From Mycolicibacterium mucogenicum DSM 44124 (lineage in GTDB: Bacteria; Actinomycetota; Actinomycetes; Mycobacteriales; Mycobacteriaceae): a DNA stretch of 64,000 nt. The notes under the pieces are model-generated. The model worked only from the letters and a program-made list of their open reading frames with translations. It was not told the DNA's origin and made no database searches. Both the position numbers and the translations under genes were made by a program. Below, piece after piece: positions 1-7,832 of the stretch (its first letter is position 1; each line of letters starts with the position of its first letter). The stretch is from the NCBI RefSeq assembly GCF_005670685.2, contig NZ_CP062008.1, positions 6,035,274 to 6,099,273 on the forward strand, given 5' to 3'.

Positions 1-434
1 ATCCCTTCGATCTCCGCGCCGGTCAGCGCGCGCGGTGTGGGCGAGCCCGGCAGACTTAGGGGCACGGCGCTAGGCGCAACCGGAGTATGGCCGATGGCCA
101 GCGGATTGGATTGCCGCCCAGGATGGTTGAGCTGCGCCCAGATCGGTACGCCCGCGTCGTGAGTGGACTTGACCCATCGCGACAGCGCCGCCAGATCCCG
201 GTCGTCCTCGATCACCACGTTCCCCGGTTCCCCCAATTGGGTGCGGTCGACCATCACGTTGCCGGTGATGAGCAGCCCGTAACCGCCACGGCTCCACCGG
301 TCGTAGAGCCGCACCAAACGGTCATCGGGCGCGTGGCGCCCATCAGCCAGGGCCTCGCTCATCGCGGCCTTCATGATCCGGTTGGGCAGCACCAGGCCGT
401 TGGGCAGCCGGAGTGGTTGATGCAGGGCGTTCAT
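1..434 (-). CDS. NADH:flavin oxidoreductase (old yellow enzyme family), 3' end outside window
   Basis: Only the first 144 or so residues are inside the window; the gene runs off the left edge. The protein starts MNALHQPLRLPNGL and contains the N-terminal part of an FMN TIM barrel, including LPNRIMKAAMSE and the QLNHPGRQS segment typical of OYE-type oxidoreductases that reduce activated alkenes with NAD(P)H. The ATG at 434 is preceded by GAGAGG at a good distance. It is divergent from a TetR gene 99 bases away, which suggests that regulator controls it. The exact substrate cannot be told from this fragment. Confidence 0.85.
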   Translation of the reverse strand, partial: MNALHQPLRLPNGLVLPNRIMKAAMSEALADGRHAPDDRLVRLYDRWSRGGYGLLITGNVMVDRTQLGEPGNVVIEDDRDLAALSRWVKSTHDAGVPIWAQLNHPGRQSNPLAIGHTPVAPSAVPLSLPGSPTPRALTGAEIEG

Positions 435-459
435 CGGAGCCTCTCGCCGCGGAACTTTG

Positions 460-480
460 ATATTACGATCATAATATTAT
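460..480. promoter_or_regulatory. Candidate TetR operator in divergent promoter
   Basis: A perfect dyad ATATTA-N6-TAATAT spans 460-477, and the overlapping self-complementary ATAATATTAT spans 471-480. This AT-rich symmetric sequence lies between the divergent oxidoreductase and TetR genes, where a TetR dimer would bind. That it is the operator is inferred from position and symmetry. Confidence 0.5.
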
Positions 481-533
481 GACTGTACTATCATCGTCAA
501 GAGTGGTTCGTGACACAAGCGGAGGTGAGTTCC

Positions 534-1118
534 ATGGCCAGGTATGGAGCGGAACACAAGACTGAGACGCGTCGGCGCATCATCGCGGCAGCCAGCCGGC
601 GCCTCAAGCAAGACGGTATCGACGGCTCAGGGATCGCCGCGGTGATGTCCGACGCCAACCTCACCAACGGCGCGTTCTACGCACACTTCGAATCCAAGAA
701 CGATCTCGTCGCGAACGTCATCGCCGATCAACTCGAAGGGCAGCGTGCCGCCGTCAGCGCCCTAGGGGCTGATCGCGATTCACTGGAAGGCTATATCCGC
801 ACCTATCTGTCCACCGAACACCGGGACAACCAACCCGACGGCTGCCCGACGGCACCGTTGCTGAGTGAAATCGGACGTTGCGATGACGTCGTCAGGGACG
901 CCTATTCCGCTGGGGCACAGTCGATCGTCCAAGAAATTGCCGCGCACCTCCCAGCCGCGTGGTCGGAAGCGAATCGGATGCAGACAGCGTGGGGACTCTT
1001 CAGCATTCTGGTCACGTCGCTGCAACTCGCCCGAGCGATCACCGACCCCGAAGTCTCCACCCAGGTGCTCGACGCCGGGATCAACAACGCACTTCGGATA
1101 CTCGACAGTCCAGAGTGA
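534..1118 (+). CDS. TetR/AcrR family transcriptional regulator
   Basis: A 194-residue protein with an N-terminal TetR helix-turn-helix (about residues 10-57; the recognition part reads NLTNGAFYAHFESKNDL) and a C-terminal ligand-binding helical domain containing a PTAPLLSEIGR segment. The ATG at 534 was chosen because GGAGG (521-525) sits 8 bases upstream; an in-frame GTG at 510 lacks such a site. It is divergent from the flavin oxidoreductase with a palindrome between them, so it probably represses itself and that gene in the absence of an unknown ligand. Confidence 0.88.
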   Translation: MARYGAEHKTETRRRIIAAASRRLKQDGIDGSGIAAVMSDANLTNGAFYAHFESKNDLVANVIADQLEGQRAAVSALGADRDSLEGYIRTYLSTEHRDNQPDGCPTAPLLSEIGRCDDVVRDAYSAGAQSIVQEIAAHLPAAWSEANRMQTAWGLFSILVTSLQLARAITDPEVSTQVLDAGINNALRILDSPE

Positions 1119-1386
1119 CATCGTCAGCGGCGACAATCAGCCCGCCGCGCGGCCATCTGGGAAAATTGCACCAGTGCAACATATTTCGAGCCTGATACGA
1201 CGCCCAGAGGCCTGCCTCGAGGACTTGATGCGTCATGGACCGCCGGTAGGCGACTATTGCGTGTACCCGGCGCGGAGAAGCGCGGCAGCCAGAACGGGAC
1301 ACAACGAATTCGAGTTCGGGCTGACCGAACGCCGAGTGAATCAAATCGCTTCGGATAGCTGATTCGGTCCGATGAAGGAGCAGATC

Positions 1387-1761
1387 GTGAACAATGCGAA
1401 AGTCGAAGTGACTGATCACAAGATGACTCGACTCGACATCCACACCGCAATGCCGTTCGCGGACTTCCGGGCGCGTTTCGAACGCGCTGCGCCCGTGCTC
1501 GACGACGACGTCGTTCGAGGCCTAGTTGAGCGTCAAGCTCCGTGGGCCGACATGCGGGCGGCTATGGAGAAGATGGCACCGCTTGAGTTGATTCGTTACG
1601 TCACGATCGATGCCACAGCAGTGATGTCCCTGGCCGGCAACCGCACGCAGGCGCCCGTCCATGGGCATGTTCCGGGCCCGCTAGTGGCCCGCCGACGTTG
1701 TCCCTGGCGCGGTCCCCCTCGGCGAAATAGCCGCGTCCCAGGAATAGAAACGAAGATCTAG
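1387..1761 (+). CDS. Hypothetical protein, DUF302-like N-terminal part, C-terminus probably frameshifted
   Basis: About 124 residues. The first 70 or so (TRLDIHTAMPFADFRARFER up to VMSLAGN) look like genuine coding sequence and resemble the start of actinobacterial DUF302-type proteins; this is recognition from memory and only moderately sure. After that the translation becomes Arg/Pro-rich, as expected of an out-of-frame GC-rich reading, so the gene is probably broken. GTG at 1387 has AAGGAG 6 bases upstream; an in-frame ATG at 1372 lies upstream of that site. The stop codon sits at the left target TA of the adjacent insertion element, but the same TAG would exist without the insertion. Confidence 0.4.
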   Translation: MNNAKVEVTDHKMTRLDIHTAMPFADFRARFERAAPVLDDDVVRGLVERQAPWADMRAAMEKMAPLELIRYVTIDATAVMSLAGNRTQAPVHGHVPGPLVARRRCPWRGPPRRNSRVPGIETKI

Positions 1762-2849
1762 TGTCCTGCGCCGGGAATTCGTTGAAGATATGAACCGAGT
1801 CGTTCGAAGATCTCGTCGGCGGTCTTGGTCCAGTTGAACGGGCGGGGGTTGTCGTTCCAGTCTGCGATCCACTCGCGAATGTCCTTCTCGAGGGCCTGAA
1901 TTGAGCGGTGAACGCCGCGGCGCAGTTTCTGGTCGGTGAGTAACCCGAACCACCGCTCGACCTGGTTGAGCCACGACGAGTAGGTCGGGGTGAAGTGCAT
2001 GTGGAATCGGGGATGGGCGGCAAGCCATTTGGTTACTGTCGGCGATTTGTGCGTCGAGTAGTTGTCGCAGATCAGATGGACGTCCAGGTCAGCGGGCACG
2101 GTGTTGTCCAACTTGGTCAAGAACTTCTTGAACTCGATCGCGCGGTGCCGGCGGTGAATCGAGCCGTAGACCTCGCCGGTGGCCACATCCAGGGCGGCGA
2201 ACAAGGTGGTGATTCCGTGCCGCACGTAGTCATGGGTGCGGCGCTCGGGCATGCCGGGCATCATCGGCAGGACCGGCGCGCTGCGATCCAAGGCCTGGAT
2301 CTGCGATTTTTCATCGACGCAGAGCACCAGTGCCTTCTCCGGCGGGTCCAGATACAACCCCACGACGTCACGGACCTTGTCGACGAACTGCGGGTCGTTG
2401 CTGATCTTGAAGGTGTCCACCTGATGCGGCTTGAGGCCGAACGACTTCCAGATCCGTCCGACCGTTGACTTCGACAACCCGGTCTCAGCCGCCATCGAAG
2501 ACCGCGACCAGTGCGTGGCGCCTTTGGGTTGACGCTCCAACGTGGCCACGATCAGCTGCTCGACCGCCTCGTCGGTGATCTTGCGCGGCGCACCAGGACG
2601 CGGCTCATCGGCCAGACCCTCCAGTCGCGCCTCCAGGAACCGTCCACGCCATTTGCCGACCGTTTGCGGCCACACACCTTCATCAGCGGCGACTTCCTTG
2701 TTGGATTTCCCTGCCGCGCAACCCAACACGATCCGACAACGTTGGGCCAACGCCTGCGAGGACTTCGATCGACGGGCCCACCGCTGCAACGTCTCACGTT
2801 CGTCGTCGGTCAACACCAACTCGACTACCGGCCTACCCCTGGTTCCCAC
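1758..2849 (-). CDS. IS630-family transposase
   Basis: A 363-residue DDE transposase. The N-terminal half carries winged-helix/helix-turn-helix DNA-binding segments (roughly residues 10-145, including SNKEVAADEGVWPQTVGKW). The catalytic triad is visible as D179 (LCVDEKSQ), D262 (LICDNYSTH) and E298 (NQVERW), with the 35-residue D-E spacing typical of IS630. The length is normal and no frameshift is seen, so it is probably active. The stop codon overlaps the left terminal repeat and target TA. Confidence 0.93.
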   Translation of the reverse strand: MGTRGRPVVELVLTDDERETLQRWARRSKSSQALAQRCRIVLGCAAGKSNKEVAADEGVWPQTVGKWRGRFLEARLEGLADEPRPGAPRKITDEAVEQLIVATLERQPKGATHWSRSSMAAETGLSKSTVGRIWKSFGLKPHQVDTFKISNDPQFVDKVRDVVGLYLDPPEKALVLCVDEKSQIQALDRSAPVLPMMPGMPERRTHDYVRHGITTLFAALDVATGEVYGSIHRRHRAIEFKKFLTKLDNTVPADLDVHLICDNYSTHKSPTVTKWLAAHPRFHMHFTPTYSSWLNQVERWFGLLTDQKLRRGVHRSIQALEKDIREWIADWNDNPRPFNWTKTADEIFERLGSYLQRIPGAGH

Positions 2850-2893
2850 CCGCCAATTCTACAATTAATCAACTAATTTACGGCGCAGGACAC
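1761..2893 (-). mobile_element. IS630-family insertion sequence, apparently complete
   Basis: An element of 1133 bases with perfect 13-base terminal inverted repeats GTGTCCTGCGCCG (1761-1773 and, inverted, 2881-2893), flanked on both sides by the dinucleotide TA (1759-1760 and 2894-2895), the expected target duplication of the IS630/Tc1 superfamily. It carries one transposase gene. The undisturbed ends, clean TA duplication and full-length transposase suggest a fairly recent insertion. The neighbouring reading frames look degraded, but not because of the insertion itself. Confidence 0.9.
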
Positions 2894-2895
2894 TA

Positions 2896-3176
2896 GTACC
2901 TGGACGCGGGGGACGTTCAGCGACGAAGAACACCGCCACCTCGATTAATTCTGCGTCGGGTGCGCCGGAGAGCCAGTAGGACAGCATCACTGGTGCCTGT
3001 ACGCCGCTTGTTCCGCCGTACCGAGTCTTCCGGCTCGCGCGTTTCACAAGGCGTGGCGGGTCCACCATCATTCGAGCGCTTGGCGGTGGCCTGGCTGTCG
3101 TCGGCGATGTCGATAGCCTTTGTGGCGAAATCCCAAGTGAGGGTTGCTCCAGCACTACCCGACAGCCCAGCGCAGG
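2896..3176 (-). other. Intergenic stretch with two short minus-strand reading frames, possible gene remnant
   Basis: Between the insertion element and the lipoprotein gene no intact gene is seen. Minus-strand frames give two plausible-looking pieces in different frames: ATLTWDFATKAIDIADDS near 3080-3150, and VMLSYWLSGAPDAELIEVAV near 2930-2990. This pattern suggests a small gene following the lipoprotein that has since suffered a frameshift. No family was recognised. Confidence 0.25.
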
Positions 3177-3698
3177 CTATCCGGACGTGAGCTCTCCCTT
3201 GACATCGGTCGACTTTGTGGCAGTCCCGTCGCTTCGGTGGTCGAAATTGTCGCGGCACTCGCCAAGAACATCAACGAGGACGTGCGCAACCGCTGGGTCA
3301 TTGGGCAGCGGTGGCGGTATCACCCAAACCTGCACATCGACGCCATCGCGTTTGAATGTGGCAGCGTGCGAATGAAAGTCAGGATCCGTCCGCCAACCAC
3401 GTTCCCGCAATCGGCTGAGGACTGATTCGGGAGTCACTTCACGGGACCGCTCGGCCCCAGGCATCCACAACCCCATACTGACGTGACCTCGGAACGGTGC
3501 TTTGCCGTAGTCGTTGCACGAGTCGTACCCGAACTTCGCCTCAGCCACCTCGGCACCCAGGTCGGCAACCACCTGGCGGGAGACGTCAATGACCTGGCGG
3601 CGCGCTTCCTGCGGAGAAATTGGATTCAGCACGAAATCAGAGCATCCCGTCACAGCCAGCAGCGCCAGTAGCGCCGCGGCAACTCGTTCGCGTGTCAA
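3177..3698 (-). CDS. Putative lipoprotein, mycobacterial type
   Basis: A 173-residue protein with a lipoprotein signal peptide: a charged start, a hydrophobic run AAALLALLAV and the lipobox VTGC with the acylated cysteine at residue 19. The mature part contains two further cysteines (about residues 60 and 150) and is of the small secreted lipoprotein type common in mycobacteria; it would be anchored on the outer face of the membrane. The start is a TTG at 3698 with GGGAG about 9 bases upstream. No function is recognised. Confidence 0.65.
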   Translation of the reverse strand: MTRERVAAALLALLAVTGCSDFVLNPISPQEARRQVIDVSRQVVADLGAEVAEAKFGYDSCNDYGKAPFRGHVSMGLWMPGAERSREVTPESVLSRLRERGWRTDPDFHSHAATFKRDGVDVQVWVIPPPLPNDPAVAHVLVDVLGECRDNFDHRSDGTATKSTDVKGELTSG

Positions 3699-4313
3699 TC
3701 GTCATTTCTCCCTGTCGGTTTGGGCTCACCGCTAGCCATCTTTCTCCTAATGGCGATGGTCGTTGTGAGAAATGGGTACCACCTCCGGATCGACCACCGC
3801 TGGGATGGGCAGCCCCGGAATCGGCGGAACATACGTCTTGAGGCCGCATCCGGCCAGCAATCGCCACCATGTGGATGCCGTTAGCGGCGCTCCTTGTCAT
3901 CGTGATCGTCGGTTGCGGCACACACCGGATCCGGGGCGATCCAGGAAACACTTACGACAGCCAATTCTGTTGCGGTGCAAAAGAAGCCACGGACGTGAAC
4001 ACCCGCCTCCGGACACGCGTTTTAGCGCCGAAGGGCATTACAGGCGCTCGGCAACATTCCTGATGCTGCTTAACGATGCAGCGCACGCGTGCCGAGGCCC
4101 TACAACCAGCCTGTAGATTCTCACGCTGCGCTGCATACGGCCGCACCAGTGGACCTGCGGCTATTGGTTTTGTCTCATGGGCGGCTGCGACGGAGTTGGT
4201 CTCACGACGCGCTGCATTGCCTACAGCGAAGCTCCTGGCCCGGGCGGTCGAATCGCTGGAGACCCGCGGAGACGCCTTACGACATTGCCCCGGTATGCAA
4301 GCACTTCGCGTGA
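3699..4313. other. 600-base stretch without a confident gene; lipoprotein-like remnants on both strands
   Basis: On the plus strand a 64-residue frame (3869-4063) starts MWMPLAALLVIVIVGCGTH, a textbook lipoprotein signal with lipobox VIVGC, but no ribosome-binding site is seen. On the minus strand, about 3752-3900, a frame reads RLLAGCGLKTYVPPIPGLP and ends PISHNDHRH, resembling the end of a small lipoprotein with no usable start in frame. They overlap, so at most one is real. The rest (4064-4313) shows nothing recognisable. Confidence 0.25.
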
Positions 4314-4931
4314 ATGGGGACGGATAATGGATTCATGGGCTTAAGCCGCAAGACCTACGCGCAGTTGCCTGAATACCGTAGTGAACAGGCATTCGTGGAC
4401 GCGACTTTGGAGGAGTTGGCGCCCCATTTCCATATCGAGCCGCAGATCTGGCTCGAACACTGGACAGGTCAGCGGCTAAGGGTCGACGCGGTACTGAGAC
4501 CCCGCGAGCCGGAGGCGTGGAAAGACGAGCACCCCGTCTTTGCTGTTGAGTTCAAGATGCCGATGCTGTTCCACACTGGGAAAGGCTGGGGAGATACGAA
4601 AGACTTCACGGCTTGGGCAGCACAGTCTGTCGACTACGCGAACTCATTGTGGCGTAACCCATTCGGGGAGCAGCGGTTGCGGGTCTTTACATGCCCTTCA
4701 GTCACCGCGCCCTTCGAGAACGGACCAGACAACCCCAAGGAATCGACCTTGAGCAATCCGGCGTTCTACATGTCAAGGCTGCTGTGGCAGTTGGGTGTGG
4801 GCGAGTTGGCGAAGCTGGAGCGTGATGGCTGGACCCTTCTGGGTCAGGGCGACCATGTGCTGTGGTCGCAGAGTCGCGGTGTGCACGAAGGTAAGCGTTG
4901 GAGCCTTACACCGCGCGTCGGGAGCCACTGA
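4314..4931 (+). CDS. PD-(D/E)XK nuclease-like protein of unknown role
   Basis: A 205-residue protein. It carries the core of a restriction-endonuclease-like fold: D58 in RLRVDAVLRP, the E79-x-K81 pair in FAVEFKMP, and Q104-x3-Y108 in WAAQSVDYAN. The last resembles the QxxxY motif IV of the RecB/Cas4 branch of that superfamily. An acidic residue (E24) in the first helix also fits. No partner methylase, helicase or toxin gene is adjacent; the neighbours are a lipoprotein remnant and convergent dnaB. The ATG at 4314 is assumed; ATG 4335 is an alternative. The function is unknown; the nuclease assignment rests only on the motif pattern. Confidence 0.55.
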   Translation: MGTDNGFMGLSRKTYAQLPEYRSEQAFVDATLEELAPHFHIEPQIWLEHWTGQRLRVDAVLRPREPEAWKDEHPVFAVEFKMPMLFHTGKGWGDTKDFTAWAAQSVDYANSLWRNPFGEQRLRVFTCPSVTAPFENGPDNPKESTLSNPAFYMSRLLWQLGVGELAKLERDGWTLLGQGDHVLWSQSRGVHEGKRWSLTPRVGSH

Positions 4932-5063
4932 ACTCAGCGAGTGAGTCATGGCCGCCGAAGGCCGGGGAACTGTCTGTCTCACCACCATGGCGGATCCGCC
5001 ATCACTCCGCCTTCGTCCGTGAGATTCCGCCACGATCCGTGAGAACCTACACAGCCGCTGAAA

Positions 5064-6854
5064 CTACCGCGCCATATTCGTAAACCGCGAGAAGTGCAGC
5101 TGGTGTGCCACAGTGATATTCGCGGTCGGACCGTTACGGTGCTTGCCCAGGATGATGTCGGCTTCACCACCACGCGGGTCGTCGCGGTCGATGGAGTCCG
5201 GGCGGTGCAGCAGCATGACCATGTCGGCGTCCTGCTCCAGCGATCCCGACTCACGAAGGTCCGACACCTGCGGGCGCTTGTCGGTGCGCTGTTCGGGACC
5301 ACGGTTCAGCTGACTGATGGCAACCACGGGAACCTCGAGTTCCTTGGCCATCAGCTTCAGCGACCGCGAGAACTCCGAGACTTCCTGCTGCCGGGACTCG
5401 AACTTCTTACCCGAGGTCATCAGCTGCATGTAGTCCACGACGATCAGCCGCAGGTTGGCCTTCTGGTGCAGACGACGGGCCTTGGCCCGGATCTCCATCA
5501 TGGTCAGGTTCGGTGAGTCGTCGATGTACAGCGGCGCCTCGGAGATCTCGCTCATCCGGCGGGCCAGCTTGGTCCAGTCGTCGTCGCTCATACGGCCCGA
5601 GCGCATGTCACCGAGCTTGATCTTGGCTTCGGCCGAGAGCAGTCGCATGACGATCTCGGTCTTGCTCATTTCCAGCGAGAAGATGACGCTGGCCTGCTGG
5701 TGCTTGATCGAGCAGGACCGCATGAAGTCCAGACCGATCGTCGAGTTGTGCGTGGGCACCATCGACCGCCCGGCCAGGTAGAGGTGGGCGGGATTGTCGA
5801 CCTCGACGCAGCGCACCGGCACTGATTCCACCCGGCGCACATCGGTGATCGTCACGGGCCGGGTGAGCACCGCCAGCCCACCGGCGGTCAGCGCCGGCTC
5901 GAGGCGGTCAGCGCCGGGCCGCAGAGTCGCGGTGGTGACGATGCCGCGGCCGGTCGGCCACTGGTGCGACGCGTCGGCCACGATGGTGGTGCCGTCGGAC
6001 AGGTCGATCTCGTAGCAGGGCCTCTCCTCCATGACTGGAGTCGCGGCGACCACGCGGGTGGGCCGGCCGTTGGCGTCGATCAGCTCGTCGCCCACCGAGA
6101 CGTCACCCATGGTGGTCCAGCCGCCGGGCGTGGGCAGCGGCGTGTCGAGCGCCAGCGCCTTACCGACACCGGGGCGCGCGGCCACGATGATCATCTGGCC
6201 CGGATGCAGACCGTTGGTGATCTCGTCGAGCTCGGTGAAGCCGGTCGGGATGCCCCGCGAGATACCGCCCTGGGACGCGATGGCGTCGATCTCGTCCATG
6301 GTGGGCTGCAGCAGCTCCTCCAGGACGGTGAAGTCCTCACTGCTACGGGTCTGGGTGACGTCGTAGATCTCGGCCTGCGCGCGGTCCACGAGGTCGGCCA
6401 CATCGGCGCCCTCAGTGCCCGCGTAGCCGTACTGCACGACGCGCGTGCCGGCCTCGACGAGGCGCCGCAGCGTGGCCTTCTCCGCCACGATGCCGGCGTA
6501 GAAACCGGCGTTGGCGGCGGTGGGCACCGTGGAAATCAGGGTGTGCAGATACGGCGCGCCACCGATGCGCTTGAGCAGTCCGCGACGGTCGAGTTCCGCG
6601 GCGACCGTGACGGCGTCAGCGGGCTCACCCCGGCCGTACAGGTCGAGGATGGCGTCGTAGATGTTCTGATGCGCGGGGCGGTAGAAGTCGCCGGGACGCA
6701 GACGCTCCAGGACGTCGGCGACCGCGTCCTTGGACAGCAACATGCCACCCAGGACGGACTGCTCGGCAGCCATGTCCTGCGGCGGTTGACGGCCGAAATC
6801 CTCGCTGGGCGGCTCCTCCATGTCGGAACGACCCAGGTCGTCAGCGACAGCCAC
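5064..6854 (-). CDS. dnaB: Replicative DNA helicase DnaB with in-frame mini-intein
   Basis: A 596-residue precursor; removing the 138-residue intein leaves 458 residues, the usual mycobacterial DnaB length. The N-terminal domain (about 25-180) binds primase and forms the hexamer collar. The RecA-like motor has its Walker A ARPGVGK-S(T) split by the intein after K232, then LIVVDYMQLM (Walker B), AISQLNRGPEQR and the DADMVMLLHR segment. DnaB unwinds the fork on the lagging strand. It follows rplI in the same direction but is separated by a 500-base gap with a terminator, so it probably has its own promoter. Convergent with the nuclease-like gene. Confidence 0.97.
   Translation of the reverse strand: MAVADDLGRSDMEEPPSEDFGRQPPQDMAAEQSVLGGMLLSKDAVADVLERLRPGDFYRPAHQNIYDAILDLYGRGEPADAVTVAAELDRRGLLKRIGGAPYLHTLISTVPTAANAGFYAGIVAEKATLRRLVEAGTRVVQYGYAGTEGADVADLVDRAQAEIYDVTQTRSSEDFTVLEELLQPTMDEIDAIASQGGISRGIPTGFTELDEITNGLHPGQMIIVAARPGVGKALALDTPLPTPGGWTTMGDVSVGDELIDANGRPTRVVAATPVMEERPCYEIDLSDGTTIVADASHQWPTGRGIVTTATLRPGADRLEPALTAGGLAVLTRPVTITDVRRVESVPVRCVEVDNPAHLYLAGRSMVPTHNSTIGLDFMRSCSIKHQQASVIFSLEMSKTEIVMRLLSAEAKIKLGDMRSGRMSDDDWTKLARRMSEISEAPLYIDDSPNLTMMEIRAKARRLHQKANLRLIVVDYMQLMTSGKKFESRQQEVSEFSRSLKLMAKELEVPVVAISQLNRGPEQRTDKRPQVSDLRESGSLEQDADMVMLLHRPDSIDRDDPRGGEADIILGKHRNGPTANITVAHQLHFSRFTNMAR
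5745..6158 (-). other. Mini-intein in DnaB P-loop, class 3 type (Ala1, WCT motif)
   Basis: Residues 233-370 of the precursor interrupt the Walker A motif between GVGK and STIGLD. The insert begins ALALDTPLPTPGGWTTMGDV (intein block A with Ala instead of Cys/Ser at position 1) and ends VPTHN before Ser+1. Class 3 inteins splice without a nucleophile at position 1, using a W-C-T set. Here W67 (ASHQW), C117 (VRCVEVDN) and T136 (VPTHN) of the intein occupy the expected block B, F and G positions, with penultimate H137 and terminal N138. With only 138 residues there is no room for a homing endonuclease. Confidence 0.92.
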
Positions 6855-7297
6855 GAAGCGCTCCTCCTCCCCGAAATCGATATGAAACGTATGTTCGAAC
6901 GAGCTACTTGTGACCGTACTTCACCCCGCCGACAGACCGGGCCCGCGAGCCCGTGCACCTGCCGCGCGACGCATCACGTTAGGCGTTGCTGGAGCCTCCC
7001 GAAACCACCCCTGTTGATAACCCTGGGGATGAAATGTGGAAAGACGTGGACAACGATGTTGACGGGTTGGGGAGAACTTGTGGAATACTCCCGGGTAAAT
7101 TCCCAACCTTGCAGGTCAAGGGCCTATATATCGCCTGTGAGCCTGTGTATGAGAATTGGTGCGGCGTGTCGTGCCGGGTAGCCATCTCGGGCGTGTTGTG
7201 TTGCGTACGCGTGGCGGAATAGGGCCGCGTAGGTTAACAGCCGGCGTAGATCACTGTTTGCAGATTGGCTGAAAATATTCGCCCGCTGTCAACAGAA
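6855..7297. promoter_or_regulatory. dnaB upstream region with DnaA-box-like cluster
   Basis: No gene is supported in this gap. On the dnaB (minus) strand four sequences resemble DnaA boxes: TATTCCACA (7079-7087), TTGTCCACG (7045-7053, one mismatch to TTGTCCACA), CTTTCCACA (7035-7043) and TTATCAACA (7012-7020, one mismatch to TTATCCACA). They fall within 76 bases and share one orientation. An AT-rich run CTATATATC lies near 7122-7131. DnaA control of dnaB is an inference. Confidence 0.4.
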
Positions 7298-7338
7298 AAC
7301 GCCCGGGCGAAGTCAAAGATTGACTCCACCCGGGCGTT
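7298..7338 (-). terminator. Rho-independent terminator after rplI
   Basis: A perfect 10-base stem AACGCCCGGG / CCCGGGCGTT (7298-7307 and 7329-7338) with a 21-base loop. On the minus strand it is followed by TTTTCTGTT, and it lies just beyond the rplI stop codon. It closes the rpsF-ssb-rpsR-rplI operon before dnaB. Confidence 0.8.
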
Positions 7339-7361
7339 CTGCTGTTTGAGCTATCGCGTGC

Positions 7362-7817
7362 CTATCCGGCGACGACAGCCAGCGACACCGGCACGTTGAC
7401 CGACGGGTGCAGACGCACCGCGATCTTGTGGGTGCCGACCGACTTGATGTGCGTCTTGGGCAGCTCGACGGTGCGCTTGTCGAGGTTCGGGCCACCGGCC
7501 TTCTTGATCGCGGCGACGACGTCGCCCGCGGTCACGGAACCGAACAGCTTGCCGCTGTCGGCACCGGCCTTGACAGCCAGCGACACGGGGCCGAGGGCCT
7601 CGATCGCCTGCTTCAGCTCGTTGGCGTGGTCCAGGTCGCGAACCGTCTTGGCGTCACGCGCACGACGGATCTCGTTGGCCTGACGCTCGGCACCACGGGT
7701 GGCCACGATGGCCAGGCCGCGGGGCAGCAGGTAGTTACGGCCGTAGCCGTCGCGAACCTCAACGGTGTCGCCGGCCGAACCCAGGTGGTCGACCTCAGTG
7801 GTCAGAATGAGCTTCAT
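7362..7817 (-). CDS. rplI: 50S ribosomal protein bL9
   Basis: A 151-residue L9 protein. The N-terminal domain ([13 protein letters not shown] to about 50, with the conserved [11 protein letters not shown]) binds 23S rRNA, and a long helix connects it to the C-terminal domain ([15 protein letters not shown]). The ATG at 7817 was chosen because GGGAGG lies 10 bases upstream; a longer reading from a TTG leaves no room for a ribosome-binding site. It is the last gene of the S6-SSB-S18-L9 operon and is followed by a strong terminator. Confidence 0.97.
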   Translation of the reverse strand: MKLILTTEVDHLGSAGDTVEVRDGYGRNYLLPRGLAIVATRGAERQANEIRRARDAKTVRDLDHANELKQAIEALGPVSLAVKAGADSGKLFGSVTAGDVVAAIKKAGGPNLDKRTVELPKTHIKSVGTHKIAVRLHPSVNVPVSLAVVAG

Positions 7818-7832
7818 GTTTCTCAATCCTCC

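Noticed and set aside
1387..1761. Disruption of the small gene by the IS630 insertion
   Set aside because: The TAG stop remains when the flanks are rejoined across one TA, so the insertion did not truncate this frame.
5964..7181. Plus-strand open frame of 405 codons opposite dnaB
   Set aside because: It is the antisense of a clear dnaB gene, with the Val/His/Arg-rich composition of shadow frames in GC-rich DNA.
6986..7222. 78-codon open frame in the dnaB upstream gap
   Set aside because: No ribosome-binding site and no recognisable protein; it overlaps the DnaA-box-like cluster.
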